DNA from: an uncultured Synergistia bacterium
Lineage (GTDB): Bacteria > Eremiobacterota > SpSt-956 > JAKJGF01
DNA: 16,312 nt
NCBI GenBank assembly: GCA_937888925.1
Contig: CALARM010001203.1
Span: forward strand, 1-16,312
Direction: 5' to 3'
Of this stretch, positions 1 to 6,019 are shown piece after piece. Made by a program: the position numbers and the translations under genes. Each line of letters opens with the position of its first letter. Position 1 is the first letter of the stretch. Under the pieces are notes generated by a model that was given only the letters and a program-made list of their open reading frames with translations, did no database searches and was not told the origin of the DNA.

Positions 1-13
1 TGGGTGCCCGACT

Positions 14-1267
14 TTACCGCGAGTTCTCCCGCTTCCTCTTCGGCTCTCCTGCCCACTCGAGTATTTCTCCCGCATCAGAACCTGTGGCAAACTTTAAAGC
101 TTTATTTGCCGCATCTCCTCCATAGGAAAGTGCTTCTGTTACGGCTTTCTTGCCGCTGACCGTCGAAGTTTTTACAATTTCATATACTTCCGGCGCTGCT
201 GCTTTTAACAGTGTATCTCCTTTGCCGAATAGTTTCTTTGCTCCGGGACCGGCTATTTTTAAAGCTTTTGTCCCTGCACTGCCTGCCCATTCCAGGGCTT
301 TCCCCGATTCAAGAGCGGCAGAAACAAATATTCTTACTCCTGCTTCTCCCGTATCCAGTGCTGCTTTTTTATAATTACCCTGCTTGAAATCATTTCCTGT
401 ATCTACAAGTTTTCCCGCTCCTCCAAGTGTTATATCTACCGTATCTACAATATTCTGTGTCGCATCGGCACATTCAAGGTTTGCTTTATTTATCTCTTCA
501 TCGGAAGCAAACTTGTTTTTCATAAGATTTTTATATTTATTATAATCTTTATCTTTGATTTGTTGCTCTGTCTTTTCACCTTCCTTATTCTGTTTATCCA
601 GTTCATATTGATCCACTCCTGTAAGTCCGTATTTTAATGATTTTTCTACATTAAAATAATAATCCGACTTTTTAACCCCTTCTTTTATAGACTCTTCTGC
701 CTGACTCATAGATTGATTTATCTTAATGTCTGAACTTTCCTGAGCTTCTTTATATTTTTTATATTTTTCAGGCTCTTCTTTTTTTAACTTTTCTTCGAAG
801 AGTTTTACTCTGTAAGAATCAGGTTCTGTATGATCATTTTTTATACCGAGAGCATATTGAAGAGACTGAGCTTTAGTTTCTGTTATTGTTTTCTGCGAAT
901 TCTCCTGATTTTTTATATAAGTTCTATATCTTTCAGGGTCGTCTTTCTGTAATTTTTCTTTGAACTCTTTAAGTTTTTCCTGATTGAGTAACTCATCTTT
1001 CTCACCTGTGTTACCTGTAATCCAGTTATAAGCAGAATTTAAAATGCCTTTTTCTTCCTGTTCTTCTCTGTCTGCCTTTAAAGTTTTGCTGGCTTTATCG
1101 GAAAGGTCAATTTTATCTTCATTTGTACTGTGAGAAGGTTGTTTGTCAGTGCCAGGAGACTGAGGAATAGATTTATCTTCCGTTAATGGTTTTTTCTCTG
1201 CAGTTTTTTGGGATTTATTTTGTTTTGAGGTTATATACTTATTTTCTGTATTTGAAGAGACTTTCAA
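14..1267 (-). CDS. Low-complexity effector-like protein, unknown function
   Basis: This 417-aa protein is not recognised as a named family. It starts at TTG, placed by a GGGAGG ribosome site nine bases upstream; no ATG fits. Residues 1-70 are polar and Lys/Ser/Gln-rich, with a KIDLSDKA stretch near 52-59 that resembles the N-terminal part of anti-sigma factor FlgM and other exported flagellar-type proteins. Residues 98-127 and 153-183 are an internal repeat of a charged helix (LKEFKEKLQKDDPERY against VKLFEEKLKKEEPEKY). Residues 270-405 are Gly/Ala-rich and amphipathic; the DTVDITLGGAGKLVDTGN part followed by GNYKKAALD resembles pre-toxin segments of polymorphic toxins. No catalytic domain follows, and the tail is basic (KRKRENSR). 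It lies 44 bases after the B1 gene on the same strand, so they may be cotranscribed. A fragment of a second copy lies at 5697-5832. A secreted or translocated protein is my inference; confidence is for the gene itself. Confidence 0.82.
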   Translation of the reverse strand: MKVSSNTENKYITSKQNKSQKTAEKKPLTEDKSIPQSPGTDKQPSHSTNEDKIDLSDKASKTLKADREEQEEKGILNSAYNWITGNTGEKDELLNQEKLKEFKEKLQKDDPERYRTYIKNQENSQKTITETKAQSLQYALGIKNDHTEPDSYRVKLFEEKLKKEEPEKYKKYKEAQESSDIKINQSMSQAEESIKEGVKKSDYYFNVEKSLKYGLTGVDQYELDKQNKEGEKTEQQIKDKDYNKYKNLMKNKFASDEEINKANLECADATQNIVDTVDITLGGAGKLVDTGNDFKQGNYKKAALDTGEAGVRIFVSAALESGKALEWAGSAGTKALKIAGPGAKKLFGKGDTLLKAAAPEVYEIVKTSTVSGKKAVTEALSYGGDAANKALKFATGSDAGEILEWAGEPKRKRENSR

Positions 1268-1311
1268 ATATTATGGCCTCCCTTAAGATAAATTTATCAG
1301 GTCAATCCATC

Positions 1312-2622
1312 TTATCTTTTCTTTAAAAATATATCGAAAAAATGTCTGTTGTTTTCATTAATACGTCTGCCGAGTAATCTGAAGAGATTTAAACTCAGGT
1401 AGTAGAAATTTTTTATCATGTATATAAAATCAGTCTTCGATATAAAGTATAATTCTGATTTATTCGAAGAAATCACTGCAGAAAATGTCCTGCTTTTATC
1501 TGTAATAACCCCCATTTCTCCGAAGAGATCTCCTTTTCCCATCTTAATAAAATCCCCTGTTTCATCATCTTTATAAAGGGTTATCTCTCCTGATTTAATT
1601 ATATAAACCCCATCCGGTATATCTCCTTCATTAAATAATACAGTCCCTTTTTCGTATCTTCTCAATTTAGTTCTACGGGAAATCCTTTCTATCTCATCGG
1701 GAGAGCAGGAATCAAAAAGAGAAATTGAACCGATTATTTCTGATTTTCTTGTTGCTATGAGGAGTTTTTCCATGTCTTTACCATGAACATATTGTTTTAT
1801 CAGACGACTGCAGGATTCTTCGGTTCTATTACAGAGGATTCTTGCCAGTTTAAGTCTTAATTCATAGTAGTTATGAAGGATATCCAGAAAATCGCTCCCG
1901 CATATTACATATAATTCGGCCCTGCCGGAGAATACAGTTGCCGACAATGTTCTCGGTTCGTCTGAAATAACGCCCATCTCACCGAACATATCTCCTCTGT
2001 CTAGTCCTGCAAGATTTATTAAATGACTGTTAAGCTTTTTATAAAGTTTTATCTCTCCTGTTTTAATGATATATATGTCCCGTGCAGTTTCTCCCTCATT
2101 GAATAAAACAGTATTTCTATCATATCTTCTGAGTTTAATCCTTGAAGAGATTTTTTCTATTTTTTCTCCGGACAATTCATTAAAATATGGAAGTAATTCC
2201 AGAATGTCGGATTTTTTCTTTGCCTGCTCGAGTTTTTCTATGAGAGATTCATCTTTTTTGAAAGCGCCTGTTACAGAAAGAGGAACTGAAGATGGGAGTA
2301 ATTCTTCAGAAACCTCTTCGGCAGGATAGCAAAAACTTATGAGATGCCTCAGCGTTTTCTCCTGTTTTGCCAGAATGGAACCGGCATGTTCCAGATTTTT
2401 CAGTATTTCTCTATTCTGTAAATAAGGCTTTTTCTGAAATTCTTCAAGTGCTTTAACAGTAGATTTTTTTATCTTTTCCGTATCAGGCATGTAATTTAAA
2501 ACTTCTCTGAACCAGGCCAGACCTTTACGTAAATCTTCAATATATTTTTCTCTGTTTTCTTCATTATTTCGGATGTCTTTAATAGTTTCATCTATATACC
2601 AGGTAGAATAGCATTTCTTCAT
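1312..2622 (-). CDS. Protein with two cyclic-nucleotide-binding domains (B1)
   Basis: The product is 436 aa. Residues 1-105 form a helical domain shared with B2 and, more distantly, with the A proteins. Two cNMP-binding (CAP-type) beta barrels follow at about 139-265 and 296-425. Both keep the phosphate-binding cassette: GDMFGEMGVISDEPRT at 210-225 and GDLFGEMGVITDKSRT at 364-379, including the Glu and Arg that hold the cyclic phosphate and ribose in CAP and PKA-type domains. There is no helix-turn-helix after either barrel and no kinase, cyclase or channel segment, so it looks like a cytoplasmic receptor or scaffold, not a transcription factor. The ATG overlaps the A1 stop codon as ATGA, with a GGGAGGTG ribosome site inside A1, so the two are translationally coupled. 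Whether it binds cAMP, cGMP or another ligand cannot be told. Confidence 0.93.
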   Translation of the reverse strand: MKKCYSTWYIDETIKDIRNNEENREKYIEDLRKGLAWFREVLNYMPDTEKIKKSTVKALEEFQKKPYLQNREILKNLEHAGSILAKQEKTLRHLISFCYPAEEVSEELLPSSVPLSVTGAFKKDESLIEKLEQAKKKSDILELLPYFNELSGEKIEKISSRIKLRRYDRNTVLFNEGETARDIYIIKTGEIKLYKKLNSHLINLAGLDRGDMFGEMGVISDEPRTLSATVFSGRAELYVICGSDFLDILHNYYELRLKLARILCNRTEESCSRLIKQYVHGKDMEKLLIATRKSEIIGSISLFDSCSPDEIERISRRTKLRRYEKGTVLFNEGDIPDGVYIIKSGEITLYKDDETGDFIKMGKGDLFGEMGVITDKSRTFSAVISSNKSELYFISKTDFIYMIKNFYYLSLNLFRLLGRRINENNRHFFDIFLKKR

Positions 2623-3335
2623 TTTATAACACCTCCCGCTTCGCCCAGCATTTCAATAACTTTAATTTCTATAAGACCTCTGCGGGTTTGTAATAAACCT
2701 TTTTCTCCATCGGTAAAACTATTTTTTCGTAAAGATTTTTCTATTAATTCAAGTCCTTCCTCCAGATTATTCAATGCTTTTTTAAATAAAGTAGCAAAAC
2801 CTGCGGCCTCCGTGGAAGCCTGAAGATTGAAAAGTTCTTCTTTTGTTTCTGATAATTGTGTAACTTCTTCTTCCTGTAATTCATAAATTATATCTCTCAG
2901 CCCGTCAAGATAATCCAGAACTTTATCTTCTTCTATGGTTCCCTTGAAATAACTGTTCAATACATGTTTCAGACCGGTAAAAATACCGGATGAATCTACT
3001 ATTTTTGTAGCTTCTTTTTCCAGAAAGGCTTCTTCTGTAACAGGAGTAAATCTATTGAAGAAATCAAGTTTTTTATAGGCTTCTGTTAAATACCTGTTTG
3101 CTGATTGATTGGCTTTTTCTATCTTTTGAAGATACAGATTATTACCGGTCTTTTTATAGCAGTCAAGATATTCTTCCATTAATCTGTAAAGTTTTTCAGT
3201 TTCTTTTACAGTGATTTTTAGCTCTTCGAAATCAGGTATATCTTTTTTTATATCTTCGATTACATCTGATATGTGGTCTCCTTCCGGAGAATCTATTGTA
3301 TATTTAAGCCACCAGAAAAAATATATATTTTCCAT
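2619..3335 (-). CDS. All-helical protein A1, partner of the cNMP-binding B1
   Basis: The product is 238 aa, predicted to be almost entirely helical, with no signal peptide or membrane segment. I do not recognise a named family. It is clearly paralogous to A2 over the full length: shared blocks are FFWWLKY near the N-terminus, YLQ-I-K near residue 80, LEKEA near 107, GL-H-LN near 122, and a run beginning LD-LRD-IY near 142. The distal half ends in a helix with EKGL near 210 in both. It precedes the cNMP-domain gene with a 4-base stop/start overlap, an arrangement repeated in the A2/B2 pair, which suggests the two products work in one complex. ATG start; the nearest ribosome site (AAGGTGG) is rather far upstream at about 15 bases. 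It lies 28 bases downstream of the 39-aa gene. Confidence 0.88.
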   Translation of the reverse strand: MENIYFFWWLKYTIDSPEGDHISDVIEDIKKDIPDFEELKITVKETEKLYRLMEEYLDCYKKTGNNLYLQKIEKANQSANRYLTEAYKKLDFFNRFTPVTEEAFLEKEATKIVDSSGIFTGLKHVLNSYFKGTIEEDKVLDYLDGLRDIIYELQEEEVTQLSETKEELFNLQASTEAAGFATLFKKALNNLEEGLELIEKSLRKNSFTDGEKGLLQTRRGLIEIKVIEMLGEAGGVIK

Positions 3336-3363
3336 ATTTTAATTATTTTTCCACCTTTCAGAT

Positions 3364-3483
3364 TTATTCGGCATCGATTCCATCCCACAACTCAGATATA
3401 GGATACGTTTCTTCTTCTAATGCTTCTTTCCATCCCCGGCGAAAGCTTTCTTCTGCATTGTTTAATAATTCCTGTTGTGACAT
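3364..3483 (-). CDS. Small acidic protein, 39 aa, unknown function
   Basis: An ATG at 3483 opens a 39-codon frame ending in TAA. The product starts MSQQELLNNAEESFRRGW and ends SELWDGIDAE. The start lies two bases after the stop of the 63-aa gene, with a GGAG site within that gene, so they form one unit. I recall similar short proteins with an LWDGID/LWEGID tail beside the 63-aa type in other bacterial genomes, but I cannot name a family. A degraded copy of the tail appears at 4614-4664, which supports this as real coding sequence. Its place directly after a HicB-like gene suggests a toxin-antitoxin-type module, but no activity can be read from it. Confidence 0.6.
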   Translation of the reverse strand: MSQQELLNNAEESFRRGWKEALEEETYPISELWDGIDAE

Positions 3484-3485
3484 TT

Positions 3486-3677
3486 TTAAAGACGCTCCAT
3501 CAGTATTTTTCTAAATTCATCGTGCGATAAATCCGGGAACCTTTTGTGCAATCCATGAATAAAAAGTTGTACTGTGAACTCAGATAATTCGAATGATTTC
3601 AGTAATCTTTGTTCAGGTGTCATCTGTCTCAGTATCTGAATATATTTTTTATGATTTGGCCTTTCTTTGAGATCCAT
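3486..3677 (-). CDS. Small conserved-looking protein, 63 aa, unknown function
   Basis: The product (MDLKERPNHKKYIQILRQM, then PEQRLLKSFELSEFT and a RFPDL motif) is predicted to be helical and basic. It has the look of a small conserved protein often found with antitoxin-like genes, but I cannot assign a function. Its first 29 bases overlap the end of the HicB-like gene in another frame, and its stop lies two bases before the 39-aa gene, so the three genes form a tight cassette. The RFPDL and ILMERL tail is intact, so it does not look truncated. It occupies the position a HicA toxin would normally hold, but HicA is a double-stranded-RNA-binding-fold protein with a catalytic His and this sequence does not show that pattern. 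Confidence 0.72.
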   Translation of the reverse strand: MDLKERPNHKKYIQILRQMTPEQRLLKSFELSEFTVQLFIHGLHKRFPDLSHDEFRKILMERL

Positions 3678-3858
3678 ATATGGTCATTTCCCTTCTGGAT
3701 AACTCTCTGTTGGCTGCTATAATGAGTTGTATCGCTTCTTTCAGATTTTCTCTGGCTTCTTGCAGGGTTTTCCCCTGTGTATTTGCACCGGGTAATTCTT
3801 CTGCATAACCTGTCCACCAGTTATCTATCTTTTCAAAAATAGCAGTAAATTTTTTCAT
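3649..3858 (-). CDS. HicB-family antitoxin-like protein
   Basis: The product is 69 aa. Residues 1-53 match the short partial RNase H-like fold of HicB antitoxins: a first strand FTAIFEKIDNWWTGYAEELPG, then the typical QGKTLQEARENLKEAI helix. In the family this domain neutralises a HicA mRNA interferase; some members also carry a DNA-binding C-terminus, absent here. The last part (after about residue 53) is polar and overlaps the start of the 63-aa gene. ATG start, with GAGGG seven bases upstream. No HicA gene is visible on either side, so it is either an orphan or paired with the unrelated 63-aa protein. Confidence is good for the fold and low for a working toxin-antitoxin role. Confidence 0.75.
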   Translation of the reverse strand: MKKFTAIFEKIDNWWTGYAEELPGANTQGKTLQEARENLKEAIQLIIAANRELSRREMTIYGSQRKAKS

Positions 3859-3897
3859 TTTTATCCCTCTTTTATTTTATAGAATCGTGCCAGAAAC

Positions 3898-3919
3898 CCT
3901 CGTCCCCTTGTGGGCGAGG
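3898..3919 (-). terminator. Hairpin after brnA-like gene, possible terminator
   Basis: An inverted repeat with CCTCG/CGAGG arms, extended by CCC/GGG across one bulged base, begins right at the stop codon of the BrnA-like gene. On the minus strand it is followed only by a short weak T stretch (GGTTTCT), so it could be a poor or partial terminator, or an RNA processing stem, between the BrnTA and HicB cassettes. Confidence 0.35.
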
Positions 3920-4180
3920 TCATTGACTTCTAATTTCTTCCTTGAGTTTCTCCGTTATCCACATTCTTACTAAAGTAAGGTAACCAATACCTTTCCCTGT
4001 TGCTATTTTTTTTAAAATTTCTATCTGCTGGGAGTCCAATCTCAATGATACAAGCTTTTTCCTGGATTTTTTAAATGTTACGTCTTCGGCTAATGTTAAA
4101 TCTTCATTAAATTCATCAAGGGAATGGGTGTCCCAGAACTTAACTTCTTCTTCTTCAGTATTAAATTTTGGTATTTTCAT
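3920..4180 (-). CDS. BrnA-like ribbon-helix-helix antitoxin
   Basis: The product is 86 aa. The N-terminal part (IPKFNTEEEEVKFWDTHSLD) is the acidic toxin-contacting leader typical of BrnA/CopG-like antitoxins, and residues 44-82 form the ribbon-helix-helix: a KKLVSLRLD strand, then two helices ending GIGYLTLVRMWITEKL. In the family it binds its own promoter as a dimer and blocks the BrnT ribonuclease. Its ATG overlaps, as ATGA, the stop codon of the upstream BrnT frame once that gene's frameshift is undone, which fits the usual toxin-first order. The gene appears intact although its toxin is not. Confidence 0.82.
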   Translation of the reverse strand: MKIPKFNTEEEEVKFWDTHSLDEFNEDLTLAEDVTFKKSRKKLVSLRLDSQQIEILKKIATGKGIGYLTLVRMWITEKLKEEIRSQ

Positions 4181-4457
4181 TTATTACACCGGCTTTCAAA
4201 TCTTTTTCTTTCAGAACCATTCATATCTCTGGCAGTAATTGGTCTTATTTTTCCTTTCCCCAGATATTCACTTACGACAAAATATATTGTCCGGAAAAAG
4301 TCTGACCCAATATATAATAACGATTATTTCTCCCTCTTTCTATTCTCGGGATTATATCATCATTAAAGCAAACTTCTTCTACTTCTCCAGGAGTAATATT
4401 GTGTCTTGCTATGTGATTTATATTAAATTCATCCCACTGTAAATTTTCTATAATCAT
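4177..4457 (-). pseudogene. BrnT-family toxin, frameshifted
   Basis: The N-terminal 59 codons read as a BrnT-type ribonuclease toxin: WDEFNINHIARHNITPGEVEEV followed by RNNRYYILGQTFSGQYI. The frame then stops at 4272. In the next frame the rest of the toxin continues directly, with VVSEYLGKGKIRPITARDMN and SERKRF, and stops in an ATGA overlap with the antitoxin. Adding one T to a four-T run (AAAA on the plus strand at 4279-4282) rejoins them as a protein of about 93 aa, the usual length for this family. The PITARDM block is the conserved C-terminal strand and helix of BrnT. So the toxin was intact until recently, or the base is a sequencing or assembly error in a homopolymer. The start at 4457 has no ribosome site (see promoter). 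Confidence 0.85.
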
Positions 4458-4465
4458 TTACTATT

Positions 4466-4494
4466 ATTATAAAGTGAAATACAAAAGATGTCAA
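4466..4494 (-). promoter_or_regulatory. Consensus sigma-70 promoter for the brnTA cassette
   Basis: On the minus strand, TTGACA (4494-4489) and TATAAT (4471-4466) are both perfect matches with a 17-base spacer, the ideal vegetative promoter. The expected transcript start, about seven bases past the -10 box, falls near 4459, within two or three bases of the ATG at 4457. The toxin message would then be leaderless or nearly so, which agrees with the lack of a Shine-Dalgarno site. Confidence 0.8.
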
Positions 4495-4611
4495 CGAAGG
4501 ATAGTTGAATGTTACAGAGGTAATTACACAGGTTATACAATAAAGACTTTAATTAAAATAGCAGATGCCCTGGATTTTAATCTGAATATAAAATTATATT
4601 CTAAAAGCTGA
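4474..4611 (+). pseudogene. C-terminal remnant of an XRE-type HTH antitoxin
   Basis: A plus-strand open frame ends with GYTIKTLIKIADALDFNLN and IKLYSKS before TGA. The TIKTLIKIADAL-F-L pattern is the last part of the helix-turn-helix and tail found in HigA/XRE-type antitoxins. The N-terminal half of the domain is missing: the frame has no ATG, and its left part overlaps the brnTA promoter on the other strand. A GTG at 4474 could start a 45-codon product, but it would lack the recognition helix. A decayed gene end is the better reading. Confidence 0.6.
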
Positions 4612-4613
4612 AT

Positions 4614-4664
4614 TTATCCACTATCAATCCCATCCCATAATTCATGCTCCCCGGGAAATCCCGC
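4614..4664 (-). pseudogene. Degraded tail of a second 39-aa-type gene
   Basis: On the minus strand a frame ending in TAA reads FPGEHELWDGIDSG, close to the YPISELWDGIDAE tail of the 39-aa gene at 3364-3483. Over the last 30 bases the two DNA stretches agree at about 22 positions, with most differences in third codon positions, as expected for homologous coding sequence. No start codon precedes it before an upstream in-frame TAG, so only the tail remains. Confidence 0.4.
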
Positions 4665-4725
4665 GAATTGATTGGTGGGATAGTGTATGTGGCAGGTGCA
4701 ATCTATATTATTCTAAATATTGTAA

Positions 4726-4755
4726 TTGACATTATTGCTCTAAATACTTTAAAAT
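4726..4755 (+). promoter_or_regulatory. Promoter for the HTH/PIN toxin-antitoxin pair
   Basis: TTGACA at 4726-4731 and TAAAAT at 4750-4755 are separated by 18 bases, giving a transcript start near 4762 and a leader of only about 10 bases. Direct repeats of TCTAAATA at 4712-4719 and 4739-4746, 27 bases apart, flank and overlap the -35/spacer region and could be operator sites for the antitoxin. A GGTGAT ribosome site sits at 4762-4767. Confidence 0.65.
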
Positions 4756-4772
4756 ATACATGGTGATTTATT

Positions 4773-5096
4773 ATGAAAATAAAAGATAGAAACTATGAAG
4801 AATTATTTACAGTCGAAGAAGTGTCAGGTATATTTAAACTTTCAAGAGGTTCTATCAGGAATTTAATTAAGAGTGGCAAAATTGCTGCTATAAAGATAGG
4901 TAAACAATATAGAATTCCTGAGTCTGTCATAAATGCCTTTTATGAACCTTTACAGAAATCTGTTCCTGCTCCAGGATTTGCCATGTGGAAAGATAAAGAT
5001 GTACCGGGTGATGGAGCAGAATATGTGACACAAATCAGGCAGAAGGACAGCAGCCTGAAAGAAACCCTTCAGGAATTAAATAAATGGGAGGAATAA
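4773..5096 (+). CDS. Excisionase-type HTH antitoxin (VapB-like role)
   Basis: The product is 107 aa. Residues 10-57 form a MerR/excisionase-type helix-turn-helix: FTVEEVSGIFKLSRGSIRNL, then IKSGKIAAIKIGKQYRIPES, the 'wing' that reads DNA. The remaining 45 residues are Pro-rich then helical (SSLKETLQELNKWEE), the likely arm that wraps around the PIN toxin. Its last 13 bases overlap the PIN-domain gene, the usual order of antitoxin then toxin. It should repress its own promoter, which has close direct repeats. ATG start with GGTGAT upstream. The gene looks whole. Confidence 0.88.
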   Translation: MKIKDRNYEELFTVEEVSGIFKLSRGSIRNLIKSGKIAAIKIGKQYRIPESVINAFYEPLQKSVPAPGFAMWKDKDVPGDGAEYVTQIRQKDSSLKETLQELNKWEE

Positions 5097-5479
5097 AGAA
5101 CTATCTTGTAGATACTGACGTATTTATCGACTATTTTAACGGTAAGAACCGGGCAAAAGCATTCTTTACAGATCCACCGGGCAGACTCTATTATTCAAAA
5201 GTAACAAGGAAAGAACTGCTATCTATAACGGGTATATCTGGTAAAGAGAAGAAAGAGATTAATAAACTGCTCGGTTTTATTACAATGATAGACGTTGATA
5301 ATCAGATTGCTGAAAAAGCTTCAGAAATAATACAACATCATAAGACACAGGTTAATGATGCCCTTATAGCTTCTACTGCATTAGTAAAGAATATGACTCT
5401 TGTAACCAGAAATCAGAAACATTTCAAACCTATCCAGGGACTTGAACTGCATAAATTCAATAAAGAAGATTCTGTATAA
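5084..5479 (+). CDS. PIN-domain ribonuclease toxin (VapC-like)
   Basis: The product is 131 aa, the normal length for a VapC. The PIN active-site acids are present: Asp10 in LVDTDVFIDY, Glu44 in TRKELL and Asp92 in VNDALIA. The fourth position (TRNQKHF) has Asn110 where many members have Asp, a common variant. VapC toxins are Mg-dependent endoribonucleases cutting tRNA or rRNA. The ATG at 5084 lies in the end of the antitoxin gene, with AGGA upstream; a stronger GGAGG lies just inside the frame but has no ATG, GTG or TTG at a usable distance after it. Unlike the neighbouring cassettes this pair appears intact and is likely functional. Confidence 0.9.
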   Translation: MGGIKNYLVDTDVFIDYFNGKNRAKAFFTDPPGRLYYSKVTRKELLSITGISGKEKKEINKLLGFITMIDVDNQIAEKASEIIQHHKTQVNDALIASTALVKNMTLVTRNQKHFKPIQGLELHKFNKEDSV

Positions 5480-5484
5480 AGACC

Positions 5485-5640
5485 TGTAATATTTTTAACT
5501 GTTCGTAACTCATTACAACTATCAAAATATATAAATTCTCCCGGAGTTCCATCACCTTTGCAACGAATTTTTCCTACAAGACGACCTGGAGATCTTGACT
5601 CATCTTCATTGATTACATTTTCACAATCGGTTTTAAACCC
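5485..5640 (-). pseudogene. Unidentified coding remnant
   Basis: On the minus strand an open frame bounded upstream by TAA reads through SPGRLVGKIRCKGDGTP and EFIYFDSCNELRTVKNITG, with the composition of real protein. It has no credible start and runs into the antisense of the PIN gene near 5480, so it has lost both ends. I recognise no family. It overlaps the end of the TnpB fragment in another frame and is part of a stretch of gene debris. Confidence 0.35.
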
Positions 5641-5708
5641 ATGTTATTTACTATGGTTGAAAGATTATTGACACCTGAATCAATTGATATGGCTTTATTT
5701 ATTTCAGG
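5613..5708 (-). mobile_element. TnpB (IS200/IS605 OrfB) fragment
   Basis: About 27 codons on the minus strand read PEINKAISIDSGVNNLST then IVNNMGLKP before a stop. This is the first RuvC-like motif of TnpB nucleases (consensus ID-GVNNLAT), including its catalytic Asp. Nothing else of the transposase, its zinc ribbon or its second and third motifs is present nearby. It abuts the fragment of the 417-aa gene on its upstream side. Confidence 0.65.
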
Positions 5709-5832
5709 TTTTTAACCCCTTCTTTTATAGACTCTTCTGCCTGACTCATAGATTGATTTATCTTCTTATCCGAATTTTCCTGAGCTTCTTTATATTTTTT
5801 ATATTTTTCAGGAGCTTCTTTTTTTTAACTTT
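5697..5832 (-). pseudogene. Fragment of a second copy of the 417-aa effector-like gene
   Basis: Bases 5709-5832 match 669-791 at high identity, including a run of more than 50 identical bases, at a constant offset of 5040 until a one-base insertion near 5821. It encodes the equivalent of residues 159-199 of the 417-aa protein (PEKYKKYKEAQE, INQSMSQAEESIKEGVK), then diverges and stops. It lies just upstream of the A2/B2 pair, whereas the intact copy lies downstream of A1/B1. Confidence 0.85.
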
Positions 5833-5896
5833 GCAGCAGGCGAACGTTAAACTGGAGAACTATATAAGAGAGCTGAAAAGAACCTATGGAGTTTAA
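5831..5896 (+). pseudogene. Short plus-strand C-terminal remnant
   Basis: The last 20 or so codons of a plus-strand frame read QQANVKLENYIRELKRTYGV before TAA. The sequence looks like an authentic helical C-terminus, but the frame upstream runs through the antisense of the effector-gene fragment, so only the tail survives. I do not recognise the parent gene. Confidence 0.3.
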
Positions 5897-6019
5897 CTTG
5901 AACCTGTAGAAAATTTTATTTTTTATGGTGTGAAATCTGGATTTATATAGGTGTCAGGTGCAGGGTAAATTATAACCCGGAACCCAATTATAACTTGAGA
6001 AAAATATGAGGTGATGATA
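5897..6019 (+). promoter_or_regulatory. Leader of A2/B2 with strong ribosome site
   Basis: No gene is seen here. It ends with GAGGTGAT at 6008-6015, a near-perfect Shine-Dalgarno sequence that places the A2 start at the TTG six bases later. ATTATAAC occurs twice (5969-5976 and 5987-5994), each including a possible TATAAC -10 box, but I find no matching -35, so the promoter is not assigned. Confidence 0.4.

Noticed and set aside
3875..3900. Sigma-54 promoter, because of a TGGCAC sequence on the minus strand
   Set aside because: No matching -12 TTGC element follows at the right distance.
4124..4442. Plus-strand frames of 67-80 codons opposite the brnTA genes
   Set aside because: Composition is that of antisense AT-rich coding DNA; the minus strand carries recognisable BrnT and BrnA families.
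4619..4685. Long imperfect inverted repeat with CACTATC ends as an insertion-sequence terminus or attachment site
   Set aside because: The arms pair only with several gaps and the left arm is explained by the degraded LWDGID coding tail.
5684..5896. A 70-codon hydrophobic plus-strand frame
   Set aside because: Its first two thirds are the antisense of the effector-gene fragment; only the last 20 codons look like true protein sequence, kept as a remnant.
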